Assembly: GCF_000699445.3 (NCBI RefSeq)
Contig: NC_067196.1
Span: 84,310,364 to 84,374,363, forward strand
Length of the DNA stretch: 64,000 bases
Source of the DNA: Schistosoma haematobium
Taxonomy: Eukaryota > Platyhelminthes > Trematoda > Strigeidida > Schistosomatidae
Direction of reading: 5' to 3'
Numbering within the stretch: position 1 is the first letter of the stretch; each line of letters begins with the position of its first letter. The position numbers were made by a program, and so were the translations under genes. Of this stretch, positions 23,705-34,949 are shown piece by piece. The notes under the pieces are model-generated. The model was given only the letters and a program-made list of their open reading frames with translations. It was not told the origin of the DNA and did no database searches.

Positions 23705-23945
23705 GCGGTTTGATGCCGGCTCAGTGGTTTAGAGGTTAAGCGATTGCGCGCGACACTGAAGGACCTGGCTTCAGATACCGTGAACAGAATCGTGGGTGCG
23801 CACTACTGAGGAGTCCCACAATATGACGAAACGGCCTTCCAGTGCTCACAGGTTTTCAATGTTGGTCTAACATCAATCGGTTCATGATCTCAATCAAAAA
23901 CTAAATAATCTTCACAACCCTATACTGATAAACTGTTAAAGCTTT
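23705..23945 (+). mobile_element. tRNA-derived hammerhead SINE (H3)
   Basis: This has a full tRNA-like part (GATGCCGGCTCAGTGG near 23712 and a decayed box B, GGCTTCAGATACC), ribozyme block and tail. Its ribozyme block is 23800-23845: core CTGAGGAG and GAAAC are intact, helix II has one mismatch (TATGAC for TAGGAC), and the cleavage triplet is TTC instead of GTC. It forms an inverted pair with H2. Confidence 0.85.
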
Positions 23946-24059
23946 AGTACAAACAATAATATGATGTGATGTATGATTCCGGAAAATGAAGAAGAAAAAG
24001 GTGAACATCTTCAATCAGCTTTCATTAAAACGGGACTCTTAATTATTACACATCTATCA

Positions 24060-24255
24060 TCTCACGGATAGGTCCTGGTTTCGAGTTTCGTGGGACGGCA
24101 TCGTGCATGCGCACTGCTGAGGAGGTCCACACTATGACGAAATGACCATCCAGTGCTTCCAGGTTTTTCATGGTGGTCTAGCTTCAATTGACTCATGAAA
24201 TCAACCATAAAATTACTAAAATCTCCACAAACCCCTCTACTGATAATAAATATAA
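24060..24255 (+). mobile_element. Hammerhead SINE, 5'-truncated (H4)
   Basis: This begins near box B (GGTCCTGGTTTCGAGTTTC) and contains the ribozyme block 24111-24156 and the full tail ending ACAAACCCCTCTACTGATAAT. Confidence 0.85.
24111..24156 (+). ncRNA. Hammerhead ribozyme motif with altered helix III
   Basis: Helix I arms GCACTG and CAGTGC are perfect complements. The core CTGAGGAG and GAAA are intact. Helix II is shifted to GTC/GAC around an 8-nt loop. After GAAA the sequence is TGACCATC: the family C-G pair has become T-A, so pairing is kept. The cleavage triplet is AUC, which is within the NUH rule although slower than GUC in known ribozymes. Confidence 0.65.
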
Positions 24256-26469
24256 CTCCAATATTATGTACCAAAATAGTCTAAGCCTCCTAATCGATTA
24301 ACATTTACTTTTAATGGATAAGTTATTCATTCAAAATTTAACCTAAACTGTAATATGTTTTTTTACAACATTTTTATTTTGTTTAAATATATTTATATTC
24401 ACATCGAAAGGAGTTTCAAAAGAGATCCATTAAATGTTTGGTTACTAATCATAGTTCATAAAATACATTACAATTACTCCTTTAATTTAACTAAATATAG
24501 AAGTTGTAGTAGTTACAATCTACTAACAACAGAAAATTACTTTGTTTTAAATAATAATAATAATAAATTATCTCCATTTTAATATAAACAATGATAATAG
24601 TCAATTTGAAAGCTTATTACCGGTAACCGCTACAATTTACATGGAAAATAATAATGATTTTGGATTTTTTTTTATTTCAACTGAAAGATAGTTTCTTGTG
24701 ATCACGTAGCAACTAACTAATGAAGTTATTATTAGATTCTTTAATCCTAATAAATTATACCTAAACTATTCTCAAATTAAGTTTTTAGTAAATACTATTT
24801 AGATCAATAAAAAAACCGATGATCTTTGGGGAGGTGGGGAGGAACCAAGCCTTTATTATCCGATTTTACAGTTTAAGAAATTATTATAGAGCTATTCGGG
24901 ATAAGACTGATCATTTGTGAGATTGAAATATTTATAGTTGATTAACCACAATGTAATGATCGAGTTCATGATCGTCAGGCATTGAGCACAGATATATTTT
25001 TTTGATGAGAACCAAGTAACTCTAAATCTAGGTTCAAAATTTCATGAAGACTATTTCTAATCATCTAACATAAAAAGAGTGTATTCGACGTTAAATCACT
25101 TAAGCTGTTGGCCACATTATAACCTAATTGATGTAATCTGATCATCACTAAATGGCTAGGAAAATATAATACTGACCGCTACTCACTGATCGGTCAATGC
25201 TAATACCACTTATAAGACTATTCAGTATAATTTTTATAAATGTTTATTTGTCGGTGACATTAAATAATTGCCGATTTGTACAGAGGGTTGACTGAAATAA
25301 GAAATATGAGCCACCGAATTATGGTTCATCGATATCAGTTCGTAACCAAAGAGTTTTTCTAAATGAGCAAGTCTTTAAATGACAAAAAAGTAACTATTTT
25401 CTTTGAAAGTATTGAGATAACTAATCGTTGTAGAAGAACTAAAATATACTTCAGTGAACATTCCTTAACAGTATGAAATGCGATCATCATAAAGTTGGTA
25501 ATTATTTAACTTTATGGCTGGTACTATACCCAAATTGGTTGTGATGGAATATGATGTAGTTCTATCCGGACATAACATCCTATGTATGTGTTATTAATTT
25601 TAAAATAATAATATAGGTAGTAGAATATTGACTTTTTGTAGAAAAAAACCTTTTGTGGTACGAAAAAGAAATTCACTGCACTCCCCAACAACTAGTGCCA
25701 CGTAGTAGTATCTAAAACATTACATAATGTATTAGAACTACACTGAAATATACATTTTTTCAATTCATTCACTCACCAACAATACGTTGGTTCGAAGATT
25801 TTACAGATATTAAGTCTTATATTCTCTTTAAACTTCAGAGAACTATTGCCCACAACAATTAATTCTCCAGAGAATGCAATGCATAAAAATATATATCTCA
25901 TGGAACCTAAGCAGGATATTTTCAGACTGGTGTAACTTTTAAATTCAATGATATCATAAGTTATCGTCATGATTTATTATGGCTGACCCCAACCTTCTAT
26001 CAACCCACTCCAGATAACTAATATATAACTTAGATGCAATGTTAGTTGAATGACATATCTCACAAGCACCTTAATAAGTGATATTTCACAGTTTTAGTAA
26101 TCTACCTGCCAATGTCACCCAGATTCATGTGCATACGATCAATTTCCCAGATCTCTCAAACATGTTACTTAATGTGATTACATTCTAATACTGTCATCCT
26201 CACTAACATACCAACTAATTACCAATCATTTCAAGCCATATCGTGCCATCAACTTGATAAACTGGTTAAATGATGGGACTTTCTGCTGAAAAAACATTTG
26301 ATAATCTTGTACGATGACTTTTATTTTTTATTGGAATGAACATTAGAGTGTATGAATATAAACGATCAATTTTTGTTATTATCTTTCCATCTGTGATAAA
26401 CCTTAGGATTTCTCAATTAACCTCGTATTTACAGTGTAACAGATAACAGTGTCACCAAACTGTTGTATG
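24256..26469. other. AT-rich noncoding, no recognisable feature
   Basis: Includes an (AAT)n microsatellite at about 24550-24566. No supported gene. Confidence 0.35.
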
Positions 26470-26645
26470 TTAAACTATCAATCACTGATCTAGAGGCTAA
26501 GAGTTCGTATGCGAGATTGAAGGTCTTGCCTTCAAGTCACACATGTAGGATCGTGAATGCGCATACTAGTACAAAGCGATTGTGTTGTGCTTTCAGGTTT
26601 TTAATGGTGGTCTAGCTTAGATCGATTCGTGAATTTAACTGTGTA
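26470..26645 (+). mobile_element. Hammerhead SINE, decayed (H5)
   Basis: The tRNA-like part (CTAGAGGCTAAGAGTTCGTATGCGAGA) and tail (TTTTTAATGGTGGTCTAGCTT) are recognisable. The ribozyme block has collapsed by deletion between GCGCATACTAG and GTGTTGTGCTTTC. Confidence 0.7.
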
Positions 26646-27439
26646 AAAACTATCAAACGATTTCCTTTGTGATTTTAATATTCGACTACTAAATAAAAGA
26701 AAAGTAACATTGACTTTTCTTCTACTCAAAATGTTGTTGGGTATCTTGCACGTTTAGGTACATTTACACAATTTTTAAAAGTAATTTAACAAGATTAACG
26801 TTTCCAGAATTGACGGCGACCAGGATTCAATTGTTCTAGCGGTTAAACGATTTGTAAAATAAAATATTTTAATTAAGAATGAGTTTATTTCACCTCATAC
26901 ACTTGTACATTGCCATCAATAGTTTATCTTATAAATATTTTCTTAGTTAATCAAGTAATGACCTGTCATCCTGAAAGAGTTCTGAAAGGAGGTAACTTAA
27001 TAATTTTGATTCGGAGCACACTGCACAAACTTATCCATTTCAGTCACCTACCTTCATAATATGAACATATTCCATAAACAACTTTTATATTTTAGCATAA
27101 ACCAATTGAATGACATTCGTTTAATTTGATGAAAATGATATGAAAGAAGATAAATTCTCATATAAGTGGTATTTGTTGATAATTAAATAACTTTTGCTAA
27201 ATAAAAATCCAATTAAAGTACATCAATAACATTATGTACTCAATACAATATTCAACATAGATTAACATCTTCAATTAATGTTTTCTGATCTGAATAGAAG
27301 AATAGATTTTCGTCCCAATAAGAAATAAATCAATCCAGTTTCCACATGACTAACGTTACTAAAATTTAGAAACAAACAATACAGTTGTGATGTAAATCTT
27401 TAATAATTTATAAATATACTCAATGTTTTACAAGCTGAG
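26646..27439. other. Noncoding, no recognisable feature
   Basis: AT-rich without supported features. Confidence 0.35.
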
Positions 27440-27760
27440 ATGATAGTGGCTAGTAGTAGTGTGGTGTGTTCTACTTATATTGACATAAGTAGTATATGAC
27501 GTTATTCGTGAACAGAATATCTGGGAACAGAGAAACAAAAGGATCGAACAGTAAAGAATGGAAACAGAATGCAATTTGTATGAAAATGCAAGAACAATGA
27601 AGTCTGAGTCATTTTGAGACAATTGATGGACATTTTGTAAATTAAGCATTTATTATATGGTTGTTAGATTTTATTAACAAGTCCTGTAATTTTGTGACAA
27701 ATACATTCGATTGTCCCCACTCGTGTTATGTTCACTACAGTAGTAGTATTAGTAGTAGAA
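27440..27760. repeat. Unclassified dispersed repeat, copy 1
   Basis: Similar over about 300 bp to 36090-36380. Shared landmarks are AGAACAATGAAGTCTGAG, GACATTTTGTAAATTAAG and AAATACATTCGATTGTCCCC. No coding capacity. The family is unknown to me. Confidence 0.6.
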
Positions 27761-27767
27761 TCCTATA

Positions 27768-27832
27768 TGAGACTTGTCAACTAGATGTGCCTGTATCAAT
27801 GGGAGGATTCAAGTAACTAATATAAAAATGAA
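27768..27832 (-). repeat. Sm-alpha-type SINE fragment
   Basis: GAGACTTGTCAACTAG followed by ATCAATGGGAGGATTCAAGT matches the flank of the Sm-alpha-type copy at 37460-37530. No ribozyme part. Confidence 0.55.
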
Positions 27833-28216
27833 TATCCCGTTTTGGTTTTTTAAATAGCAAATAGATAATCTATAAAATGAATGTAAGACTGTAGTTTGCA
27901 TAGGTATGAAACTAAGTTTATCACATATTAAATGACTTCATGTTGTTTAAGTAATATCCCAATAAGTAGAAAGATTAGATTTTCCGACGTTTCATGACTC
28001 AGTGTATTCCACTTCTTCAAAGAATAAATAACCAAATCAAATTTAATCCAAGTTTAAATAGTTATTCCGTTGTATTATCAAGTCAAATCTTGGTAATGAT
28101 ACCTTAAGTAAATATAGCTTTAACTGAAGATTTATTTTCACAGCTAAAATGTGTTATTTCCTGTAGTATTTTTAATAACTGACCAATATCATATCTAAAC
28201 TTAATGAAGTAGTTGA
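27833..28216. other. Noncoding; decayed GAAACGT-type repeat near 27975-28025 (minus)
   Basis: On minus, TTGAAGAAGTGG is followed about 17 nt later by GAAACGTCGG. The arrangement resembles the Penelope-like tail at 33943, but helix II is not conserved. Confidence 0.3.
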
Positions 28217-28252
28217 CCTCAGTCAGTTAGTCAACTACAACGTAGGACCCAA
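28217..28252 (-). repeat. Terminal SR2-like 3' fragment
   Basis: CAGTCAGTTAGTCAACTACAACGTAGGACC matches the extreme 3' end of copies A, B and D. It is a 36-bp, severely 5'-truncated insertion. Confidence 0.7.
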
Positions 28253-29267
28253 ATCTATTGCCTAATGTAATATACTTTGAGAAATGAATTATAATTAAAC
28301 AAGCATGAAATATTGATTGTCTTGCAAAAAGGAAAGCTTTTGATGATTTTAGTAGTATAACTAATCAATGAACACAACCATTGTAATTAAGCAGAATAGG
28401 TTAACTAATAACCTACTCTTTGTGAAAATCTACTTATTACTTTAAATGAATACAGTTAGAAGACGATTTTGGAAAAAAAAATCTGTAGAAAACCGAACCA
28501 CCAAAAAAAGGATTAAATCGATAATAAAATATCTTTGAAGTAGATAAATGGCGATGAAAAATGCTCACTTCGTTCCTTCTTTATTTACCAAATGGCAAAA
28601 TGGGAATTTTCACTATATAAATAAATGTATGTTGAGGAAATTTATCAAAATATAAATCAGTGAACACATGGTACACAAACTTTGTTCCCTTCAAAAACTA
28701 CTCTTGACTTGTAATGATAAAACTGTCTTTGTTTATGTTACTCAAATTATCATTGGAAACCATTGGAGGACAGGCTCATTAGCTGTATTGTTGTTTCATG
28801 GTTTTTCTAGAATGGTGGGTATAAACGACTCTCTCTCTCTCTATCTCTCTCTCATTTATTTGTTTCAAATTCATTTAGACAATTCACTAGAGATTGAAAA
28901 ACATAAGAGATTACACAAATTTTTTTAATCATAAAGAATGTAGGTTTATAATGGTTCAACCCTTTTATATTTTATTCATATTACTTATTAAAACTCTTAT
29001 TTTACTTGTAATAAGTTATTTTATACTGACCCTTAATTTCAATATGAAACCTTCTATATATTCAGTGAGTTTTCTGAAAGTTATTCCCTGGTTCCGATAG
29101 AATTTCTTGTTGGTCATTGTGAATATTTATTATATTAACCATGTACTCAAAAAAAGAAGGTTAATCAAACATTGAATTAAACGAATTATGGTTTAATCAA
29201 TTGTGTAAAAGCGAATACATTAATATGTCTTCATAATGTTTTAAACTTTTTACAGCCAGAAGGGGTT
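28253..29267. other. Noncoding, with a CT microsatellite at 28831-28857
   Basis: No exon 2 of the neighbouring dynein light chain gene could be found here on the minus strand. Confidence 0.35.
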
Positions 29268-29490
29268 TTGTTGAGATTGTAGTAATTTCAACAGTTGAAA
29301 TCATGAGTCAATTGAAGCTAGACCACCATGGAAAACCTGGAAGCACTGGACAACCGTGTCGTCCTATTGTAGGACTCTTCGGCAGTGCGAATCCACGATT
29401 CGAACCCAGGACCTATCAGTCTCGTGACAGGCGCTCAACCAACTAGACTACTGAGCCGACATCCAACGGTGTTAATGTCTAACTTCAGCT
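29268..29490 (-). mobile_element. tRNA-derived hammerhead SINE, intronic copy (H6)
   Basis: On minus: well-kept tRNA-like head (GGCTCAGTAGTCTAGTTGG as box A and GGGTTCGAATC as box B), ribozyme block 29343-29388, tail. It lies just downstream of light chain exon 1 and in the same sense as that gene. The ribozyme core is broken: CCGAAGAG (U4 to C), and GACA replaces GAAA. Confidence 0.85.
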
Positions 29491-29535
29491 AATCCACAGT
29501 CAATCAAATGGAATATATTTATATAAAGAATTTAC

Positions 29536-29729
29536 CTTCCGAAGCTGCCTCCAACAATACAATGCCATGTACGTCCATATTTTTGATTGAATTGATTTCG
29601 TAAATAAGCAGCTATATCTTTATCATGTTGACATGTTAACATTGCTTTTAAACATTGTCTAACTGCATCATCTTGCATATTAGCTGGTAGATTACTAGTT
29701 TTTACAATGGCTCTATTTAATGTTGTCAT
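29536..29729 (-). CDS. Dynein light chain, LC8 type, first exon
   Basis: The frame from the ATG at 29729 to 29536 encodes MTTLNRAIVKTSNLPANMQD, then a KDIAAYLRNQFNQKYGRTWH segment and CIVGGSFG. It ends GGAAG before GTAAA, the same phase-2 splice point as the complete gene at 18924. Family size implies one further short exon of about 25 codons (YVTHE to the C-terminus), but I could not find it to the left. It is either far away or beyond recognition. A TATA-like CTTATATATA (plus) lies near 29837. This is a diverged paralogue (about half of residues shared by eye), so it is not a recent duplicate. Confidence 0.88.
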
Positions 29730-29759
29730 AATATATAAGAAACAATTCACAAAAGATGA

Positions 29760-30239
29760 TAAAAACTAATAAACTTTGTAATGATTATTCTAGTAATAAC
29801 TAACTGATTCTCTAAATAGAATTTGTATCCATCTACTTATATATACAATAGTTAGTTTATTGGGTGTTTTTTTCTTCTTCTTCTAAATAAGCCTATTGAC
29901 CTTATATAAATAATCATGATAATTAAATAAATGAACACATGAGTAGTAGTAAATTTTGCTTAGAAAGAAACTATGGGATCACATGGTTATTAGTATACGA
30001 TTTATGAATATATATCGGAGTTTTACATTGAATGTATATAATGATTAACATTTTTTCACTATCTAATCAAAATTCTATATTTATATTCATCTTTCAGGTA
30101 GTAAGTAATGGTTTTTTATCTAATTTACAATATATAGAAGAATACTCTTATCGGTTTATCAATTAGATGAATTCAAAAAGGGAAATATTTATGATCTGAT
30201 CACATCTAGATGAGATTTGAAAGCGTACAGGTCAATTAC
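29760..30239. other. Upstream noncoding region of the dynein light chain exon
   Basis: AT-rich; no other feature. Confidence 0.3.
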
Positions 30240-31560
30240 CTAACCATACATACTTATTTACTTACTTACGCCTGTTACTCCCAATGAAGCATAAACCGCC
30301 GACCAGTATTCTCCAATCCACAGTTCAGTCTTCAGTGATAAGGATGGGAGGTCTTTCGACTTATATTGATCCTTGGTGTTTGTAATGATGTCGAGGTAAA
30401 ATCTCGTTTTGAATATATCAACAGAAGGTGCTGATATTACGTGCTTTGGTAGAGAATTCCAGTAATTCACTACTCGGTGCGAGAAACGAAACTCTAGACG
30501 TAAACGATTTGATCTCGGTTTTTGAACTTTCTTCGAATGTCCTCTCAAATGATTAGACGGAAGTAAAAGATAAGACTTGTTGATACCAAGGTTATCGTTC
30601 AGTATACGATAAGCCAATATTTGATCACCCCGTATTCTACGGTAAGATAACGGAATTAAGTTAAGGTGTTTCAGTCTTTCTTCATAAGATAGTCCATCTT
30701 AGTACCATCTTAGTACCTCGTTGTTGGACTCTTTCAAGTATATCTACCTCATACTTGAAACAAGGACTCGCTGCTTGGAACCCATATTCTAAATGTGGTC
30801 GCACATAAATTAAATATAATAATTTAAACGTTTCGTCATCTAAATACTGGAAAGACCTACGAATAGACCATAATACCCTATGACCTTTCTCAGCAGCAGC
30901 CTTGCAGTGACTAGTGGTTTTAAGATCACTGCTTAATATGACTTCTAAATCTTTATAGTTTCTTACTTTGGGTAGCACGAATCCACATATTGTATAGTGA
31001 CATGCTAACTAGCTGCGTACTGCCTACAGCTTTTTTCTTTTCGTTTCGTTTTCCCCGTACTGTAGTCCATTTTTCATCACTCAGGACACCGAGACTATTT
31101 GGAACGGTAACGGTTTTATCCAGATCTTTAATTCCCACCAGAGGTACATGATTACAAATGTCAATGTCAGATGGTACTTCCCTCCTCGTTATTGTTAACG
31201 GAGAGTTCACTTTTCCATCAGTCACAGTCGGGTGTTTGAGGTGTCTCGTAACAGCACGTACTACACTGACACATTCTTCACCGTCAGTGCTCGTGTTATC
31301 GGTGCAACCGCCATCGTTTTTCCTACAGGCCAAAGCCGATAGGCTCATAGCCTCCTGCATTAGTAACGTCTTATTTGCACAGCAAAACATGCAAAGCCAA
31401 TGCGAGTTAGGCTTCGAGCATCTTTTGTATGTCGTAGGACTTAAACGGGTACACATCTTATGGAATCACTTTTTGCACTCATTACACTGCATTTCTTCCT
31501 CCACAGGGAGCAAACAGTTTGGTTGTCCATATTTATGAGTACTACCAAGCATTGTAGTCA
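30240..31560 (-). mobile_element. CR1-type LINE with large internal deletion
   Basis: On minus it begins with ORF1 near 31549. The PHD-like finger CNECKK.FHKMC...HWLCMFCC has Trp replaced by a stop. ORF1 continues to about 31000 and jumps straight to the C-terminal part of the RT (LPKVRNYKDLEVILSSDLKT, ETFKLLYLIYVRPHLEYGFQ, RFSHRVVNYWNSLPKHVISA). The whole endonuclease and the RT catalytic region are missing. The 3' end has a GTAAGTAAGTAA-type tail at 30255-30268. Confidence 0.85.
30953..31549 (-). pseudogene. CR1 ORF1 (PHD-finger nucleic-acid-binding protein) remnant
   Basis: ORF1 of CR1 LINEs encodes an RNA-binding protein with an N-terminal PHD/C4HC3-type zinc finger. Here the cysteine and histidine pattern (CxxC, HxxC, CxxxxxxHWxCxxC) is almost complete. 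One stop in the finger (Trp position, about 31470) disrupts it. Downstream is a low-complexity charged region containing VRGKRNEKKKAVGS, with no further domain. Confidence 0.7.
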
Positions 31561-32002
31561 GATTATGGTTTAAAACACAATGTGACCACAATATGAACAC
31601 AAGTGTCAGTCAATGAGTGTAAGGGTACCACAAGACAAACTTTAGCAAGATTTCAAACCTTTACTAAAGTACTTTAATATAAAGTAGACCAAGAATGCTT
31701 TTGATGTGACAATTATACAAAGGTAAGGATAATCACAAGTACAAAATCACTGCCCTTTTTGAAACTCGCGCGTCTATTTAATCATTTTTATCTGGAATTG
31801 CTAGTCTTCATTAAATGTATCTGTGATCTCCTGGAATAAAACAGAATTAATAACAAGTTCCTTGATTTGAATGGTTATCTTGGTAATTAAGTAATGTTCA
31901 AATTTGAAGGTGAAATATTTCGAGACTTTTTCTTATAACATGTTTCAAATATTTCAAGTTTACAAATATTTTGTAAATCGTAGTAATCTGCAAATTAATT
32001 TA
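31561..32002. other. Possible 5' leader of the CR1 element, otherwise noncoding
   Basis: No boundary is visible. The first 200 bp are somewhat GC-richer and may belong to the LINE leader. Confidence 0.3.
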
Positions 32003-32058
32003 CTTTACTGACGCCTGTTACCCCTCGTGGAGGAGCATAGGCATAGGTATCATTTAAC
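32003..32058 (-). repeat. 3' terminal fragment of the second RTE-type LINE family
   Basis: TTTACTGACGCCTGTTACCCC then GTGGAGGAGCATAGGC matches the 3' end of the element at 22640-23015 (TGCTCCTCCACAAGGAGTAACAG on plus). Confidence 0.6.
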
Positions 32059-32439
32059 ACCTGTAAATTAATGCTTGATGATAATTTATTTCTTGGGCTG
32101 AATGGATTGATTGTATAAATATTTCAAGATAATTAAACCAGTAACACAAATTATCCGGTTTCATAGTATGTATGATACACTTAACCAACAGAGTTTGGAT
32201 TCATTTGGTCCTATTTCCAAATCTAGATTATTTGTAATATCACACGATCTTCAATCAATGTATTCATTGTAAACATAGTTGACTTCATTGGTTATATTAT
32301 TACCATTGAAAATTTGACAGAAATTTATGTTGAGACTAATCACTGATGACCGCATGATAATTTCGAGTCTCTAACTTGTGTACATTTTAATTTTAAAACA
32401 TAAGTATTATTCTAGCAGAAAATATAACTTGAACCTTGT

Positions 32440-32716
32440 AATTATAAGCAGAGATGGATGGTGTCTAATAATGTAATCTAGAACGTGCATTTTGTCGTAT
32501 TTGGGACTCGTTGGTTGGATACACCTGCATCCCAGAGTTGGTGTTCACTCCGGCACTGGAACCCAGTACCGTTCGCTTCAAACAAGCAATATAAGCAGAG
32601 ATGGATTGTGACAAGCAATAGGATCCAGGCAATATCGAGTCACAATCCTCATAAAATGTACATATGCCAATATGAGACTGATCAATTATAATCCTAGACA
32701 TCAATAGGAAGATCAA
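32440..32716 (-). mobile_element. Sm-alpha-type hammerhead SINE (S1)
   Basis: Minus-strand copy with box B (GGGTTCCAGTGCC) near 32555, a hammerhead block at about 32466-32525, and a neighbouring unit half (TTGATCAGTCTCATATTGG) upstream. The ribozyme core reads CCAACGAG where CUGAUGAG is needed, and CAAAAT replaces CGAAAC, so it is inactive. Confidence 0.75.
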
Positions 32717-33942
32717 TTGAACCTTGTAAGTATGGGAGAGAAAAGTATAATACTTTGTTCTTATATCAATTCAATGCAGATTTTATTAAAATACCCTACA
32801 TTCCAAATAAACGCATTAATAAATCCCTAAGAAGTAAATATACCATAAGAAAATGTTTAATCGCTTAACAAAAACTAGTCTTGTACTTTACTCCAATTCC
32901 ACTTTTTTCCTATCATCAATAAACTACTTTAAAAAGAAAATTAAAATTCACAATATTGTCAGTTAATTAGAGCAAATCATTTGAGATATGTAATGTTCAA
33001 TGTTATATACCGTTAAAATTGTTAAACATCATGCACTGTACCATGTGTACTACTCAATTACCCTTTATTATGTATCACATGTTGTCTGTGTGCCAGATTC
33101 TCTTCCAGTATGTTTATAGAATAATAATAATTTTCATGTTGATTAGATAATGTGATACTGTATTATTTTAAATAGATTCATTGCATTAACTATTTGTCCC
33201 ATCTCAAGTAAGTGTCATGTTATCAACCTGTAAAGGTTTAAGTCCTTTGGAACATACTCAATAAAAAACATAGCTGTTAGTCTTTTTATCATTTCAATAT
33301 ATATATGATATTGTAAGTATATATGAACTGATATAAGCAATTGAAGGTAATATTTGTGAATGTTTATTTTTATTTGTATTATTGAACATCGTGTTGAATA
33401 CAGAAGAAACATTTTCGTAGCAGGAATTTTTTTCTTCTTTGAAGCTACTTTTGATCTTTGATTGACTTTATTGATATTTCGATCACCTTTGAACGTCAAC
33501 TAGATAGAAATATATTTCTTTTCTATACGAATATTCGTCAAGATTAGAACGAATAGTTTGACAGTAATTGAGCGCCGAGTATAGAGAAGTCATTATATGT
33601 GAAAATTATATTTGAAACAATACAATTTATGTTTTGACATGTACATCGATGTTTCATTATCAAAAAATTTTTCCACCTTGAACCTGAACTTTATTTATTT
33701 ATTTATTCCTTCATATCAATCTCTTACACATACATACATACCTGCACACTCACACACATACGATTTGTTACTCAGTTAATTATTTCTATGTAGTTGAATT
33801 CTTCACATGATTTGTAGTTAACTGACTCATTTGATCCTATTTTACAAAAAATCAACATCCAAATATGATTGGTTTAACACAGTATAATCCTGATTGTTAA
33901 AAGCTATATATGTCTTTGATAATTTTGATTTTGATTATTACC
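32717..33942. other. Noncoding, with an ATTT microsatellite at 33690-33708
   Basis: AT-rich. The 94-codon minus frame at 33215-33499 is lysine-rich low-complexity sequence starting at a non-ATG codon, and I do not call it a gene. Confidence 0.35.
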
Positions 33943-34050
33943 CTGAAGAAGTCCAGACAAGTTAGCTGGACGAAACGTTGGAATTAGTTATATTTCAATC
34001 GCTGAGAATATTTCAAATATAATTTTCACATATATTTCTTTTCTAGTTGG
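33943..34050 (+). repeat. Penelope-like tail with hammerhead-like core
   Basis: CTGAAGA, then a perfect 6-bp hairpin GTCCAG/CTGGAC around a 9-nt loop, then GAAACGTTGG. This is the order and spacing of a hammerhead core (CUGANGA, helix II, GAAA). Penelope-like retroelements are known to carry minimal hammerheads of this form. The following TCGCTGAGAATATTTCAAATAT segment recurs at 16700-16745. Helix I is poorly paired here. Confidence 0.5.
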
Positions 34051-34147
34051 TTCAGTATTATACTTCATTATAAACGGTTATGGACAACCATTTTCTTGAA
34101 GGTAGTAATTGATGATTACACAATCTTTCTCTGACTATTGATGAGTA

Positions 34148-34155
34148 TAACATTC
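34148..34155. repeat. Target site duplication of the Merlin element (left)
   Basis: TAACATTC here and at 34950-34957. Eight-bp duplications are typical of the Merlin superfamily. Confidence 0.85.
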
Positions 34156-34949
34156 GGCGAGACTCTAATTTATGGACTACCTTTGAACGAATCTTAAGTG
34201 AACTTGAGAAATATTAGCCAATCAGCAAACAGACAGTATAGAGAAAAAAATGTTATAAAAAACTAAGGAAATAAAGTGGATACACTTCTTATATGTGGTT
34301 CAAAAACTTGTCGAAGTTAGAAAGAGGTTCAGAGGTCCTAAAATCGTAATGGATGCAGTAGAGGAAATCATCCATACGGCTACAGAATAGTCGGCCTTTG
34401 GAGCCACGATAAAGTCTCAAAAACTCTTTCAGCCTCAACCACATAGCTTCAATATTGTTTATGTGCACGCCGGTTGTTGAGTGCACAAAATTCTACTTGT
34501 GGATAACGACACGATGCATATAACCAAGCCTATTTAGGAGTCTGTACGCTTTAAAATCATCCGCATATATTGTAGTACCTGGCTGCAGCCAGTGTTACTG
34601 GTGCTTTTATTATCCAGCTCTCAATAATTGTCGTAATTTGCCTTAGTTAGGAATTATGTATGGGGTTTTCATCACGAACTGACGTCAGCTATAATGTCAG
34701 AACTTTATTTAGTCAAATGTATGAAAGGCTTTCGCGTTAAAATCTGAGATCTATTATCTTATACTTGATTGATTCGTCCATAAATTATAGTCACGCCGTT
34801 TTATTTGTTATAGTCGCTCAATTATCACGTTTTTTACAAAATTCCCTGTGAACCGAACGTACGTTAGCATTAAGCACTGAAGTTGACGCCATAACCTGGA
34901 AATCTCTAAAACGCCTCTGATCGGCTCGTCCAGAAATTAGAGTTTCGCC
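34156..34949 (-). mobile_element. Merlin DNA transposon, internally deleted
   Basis: Terminal inverted repeats GGCGAGACTCTAATTT (34156) and its near complement AAATTAGAGTTTCGCC (ending 34949) differ at one base. They are flanked by an 8-bp duplication. A transposase remnant lies at 34289-34590 on minus. At 794 bp it is shorter than expected for an autonomous Merlin, so most of the transposase is missing. The segment 34665-34800 has a second copy at 36655-36795. Confidence 0.9.
34289..34590 (-). pseudogene. Merlin transposase, C-terminal remnant
   Basis: On minus the frame reads QPGTTIYADDFKAYRLLNRL, then YMHRVVIHK, a TAG stop, then FVHSTTGVHINNIEAMWLRL and FLRLYRGSKGR. This is the C-terminal half of the ISXO2/IS1016-like DDE transposase fold: the D of YADDFKAY, the H, and the NxIE box that carries the last acidic residue. 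The N-terminal helix-turn-helix/zinc part and first catalytic Asp are absent. One stop separates the two parts. Confidence 0.85.

Noticed and set aside
33215..33499. 94-codon minus ORF with a lysine run
   Set aside because: Low-complexity AT-rich sequence starting at a non-ATG codon, with no conserved pattern.
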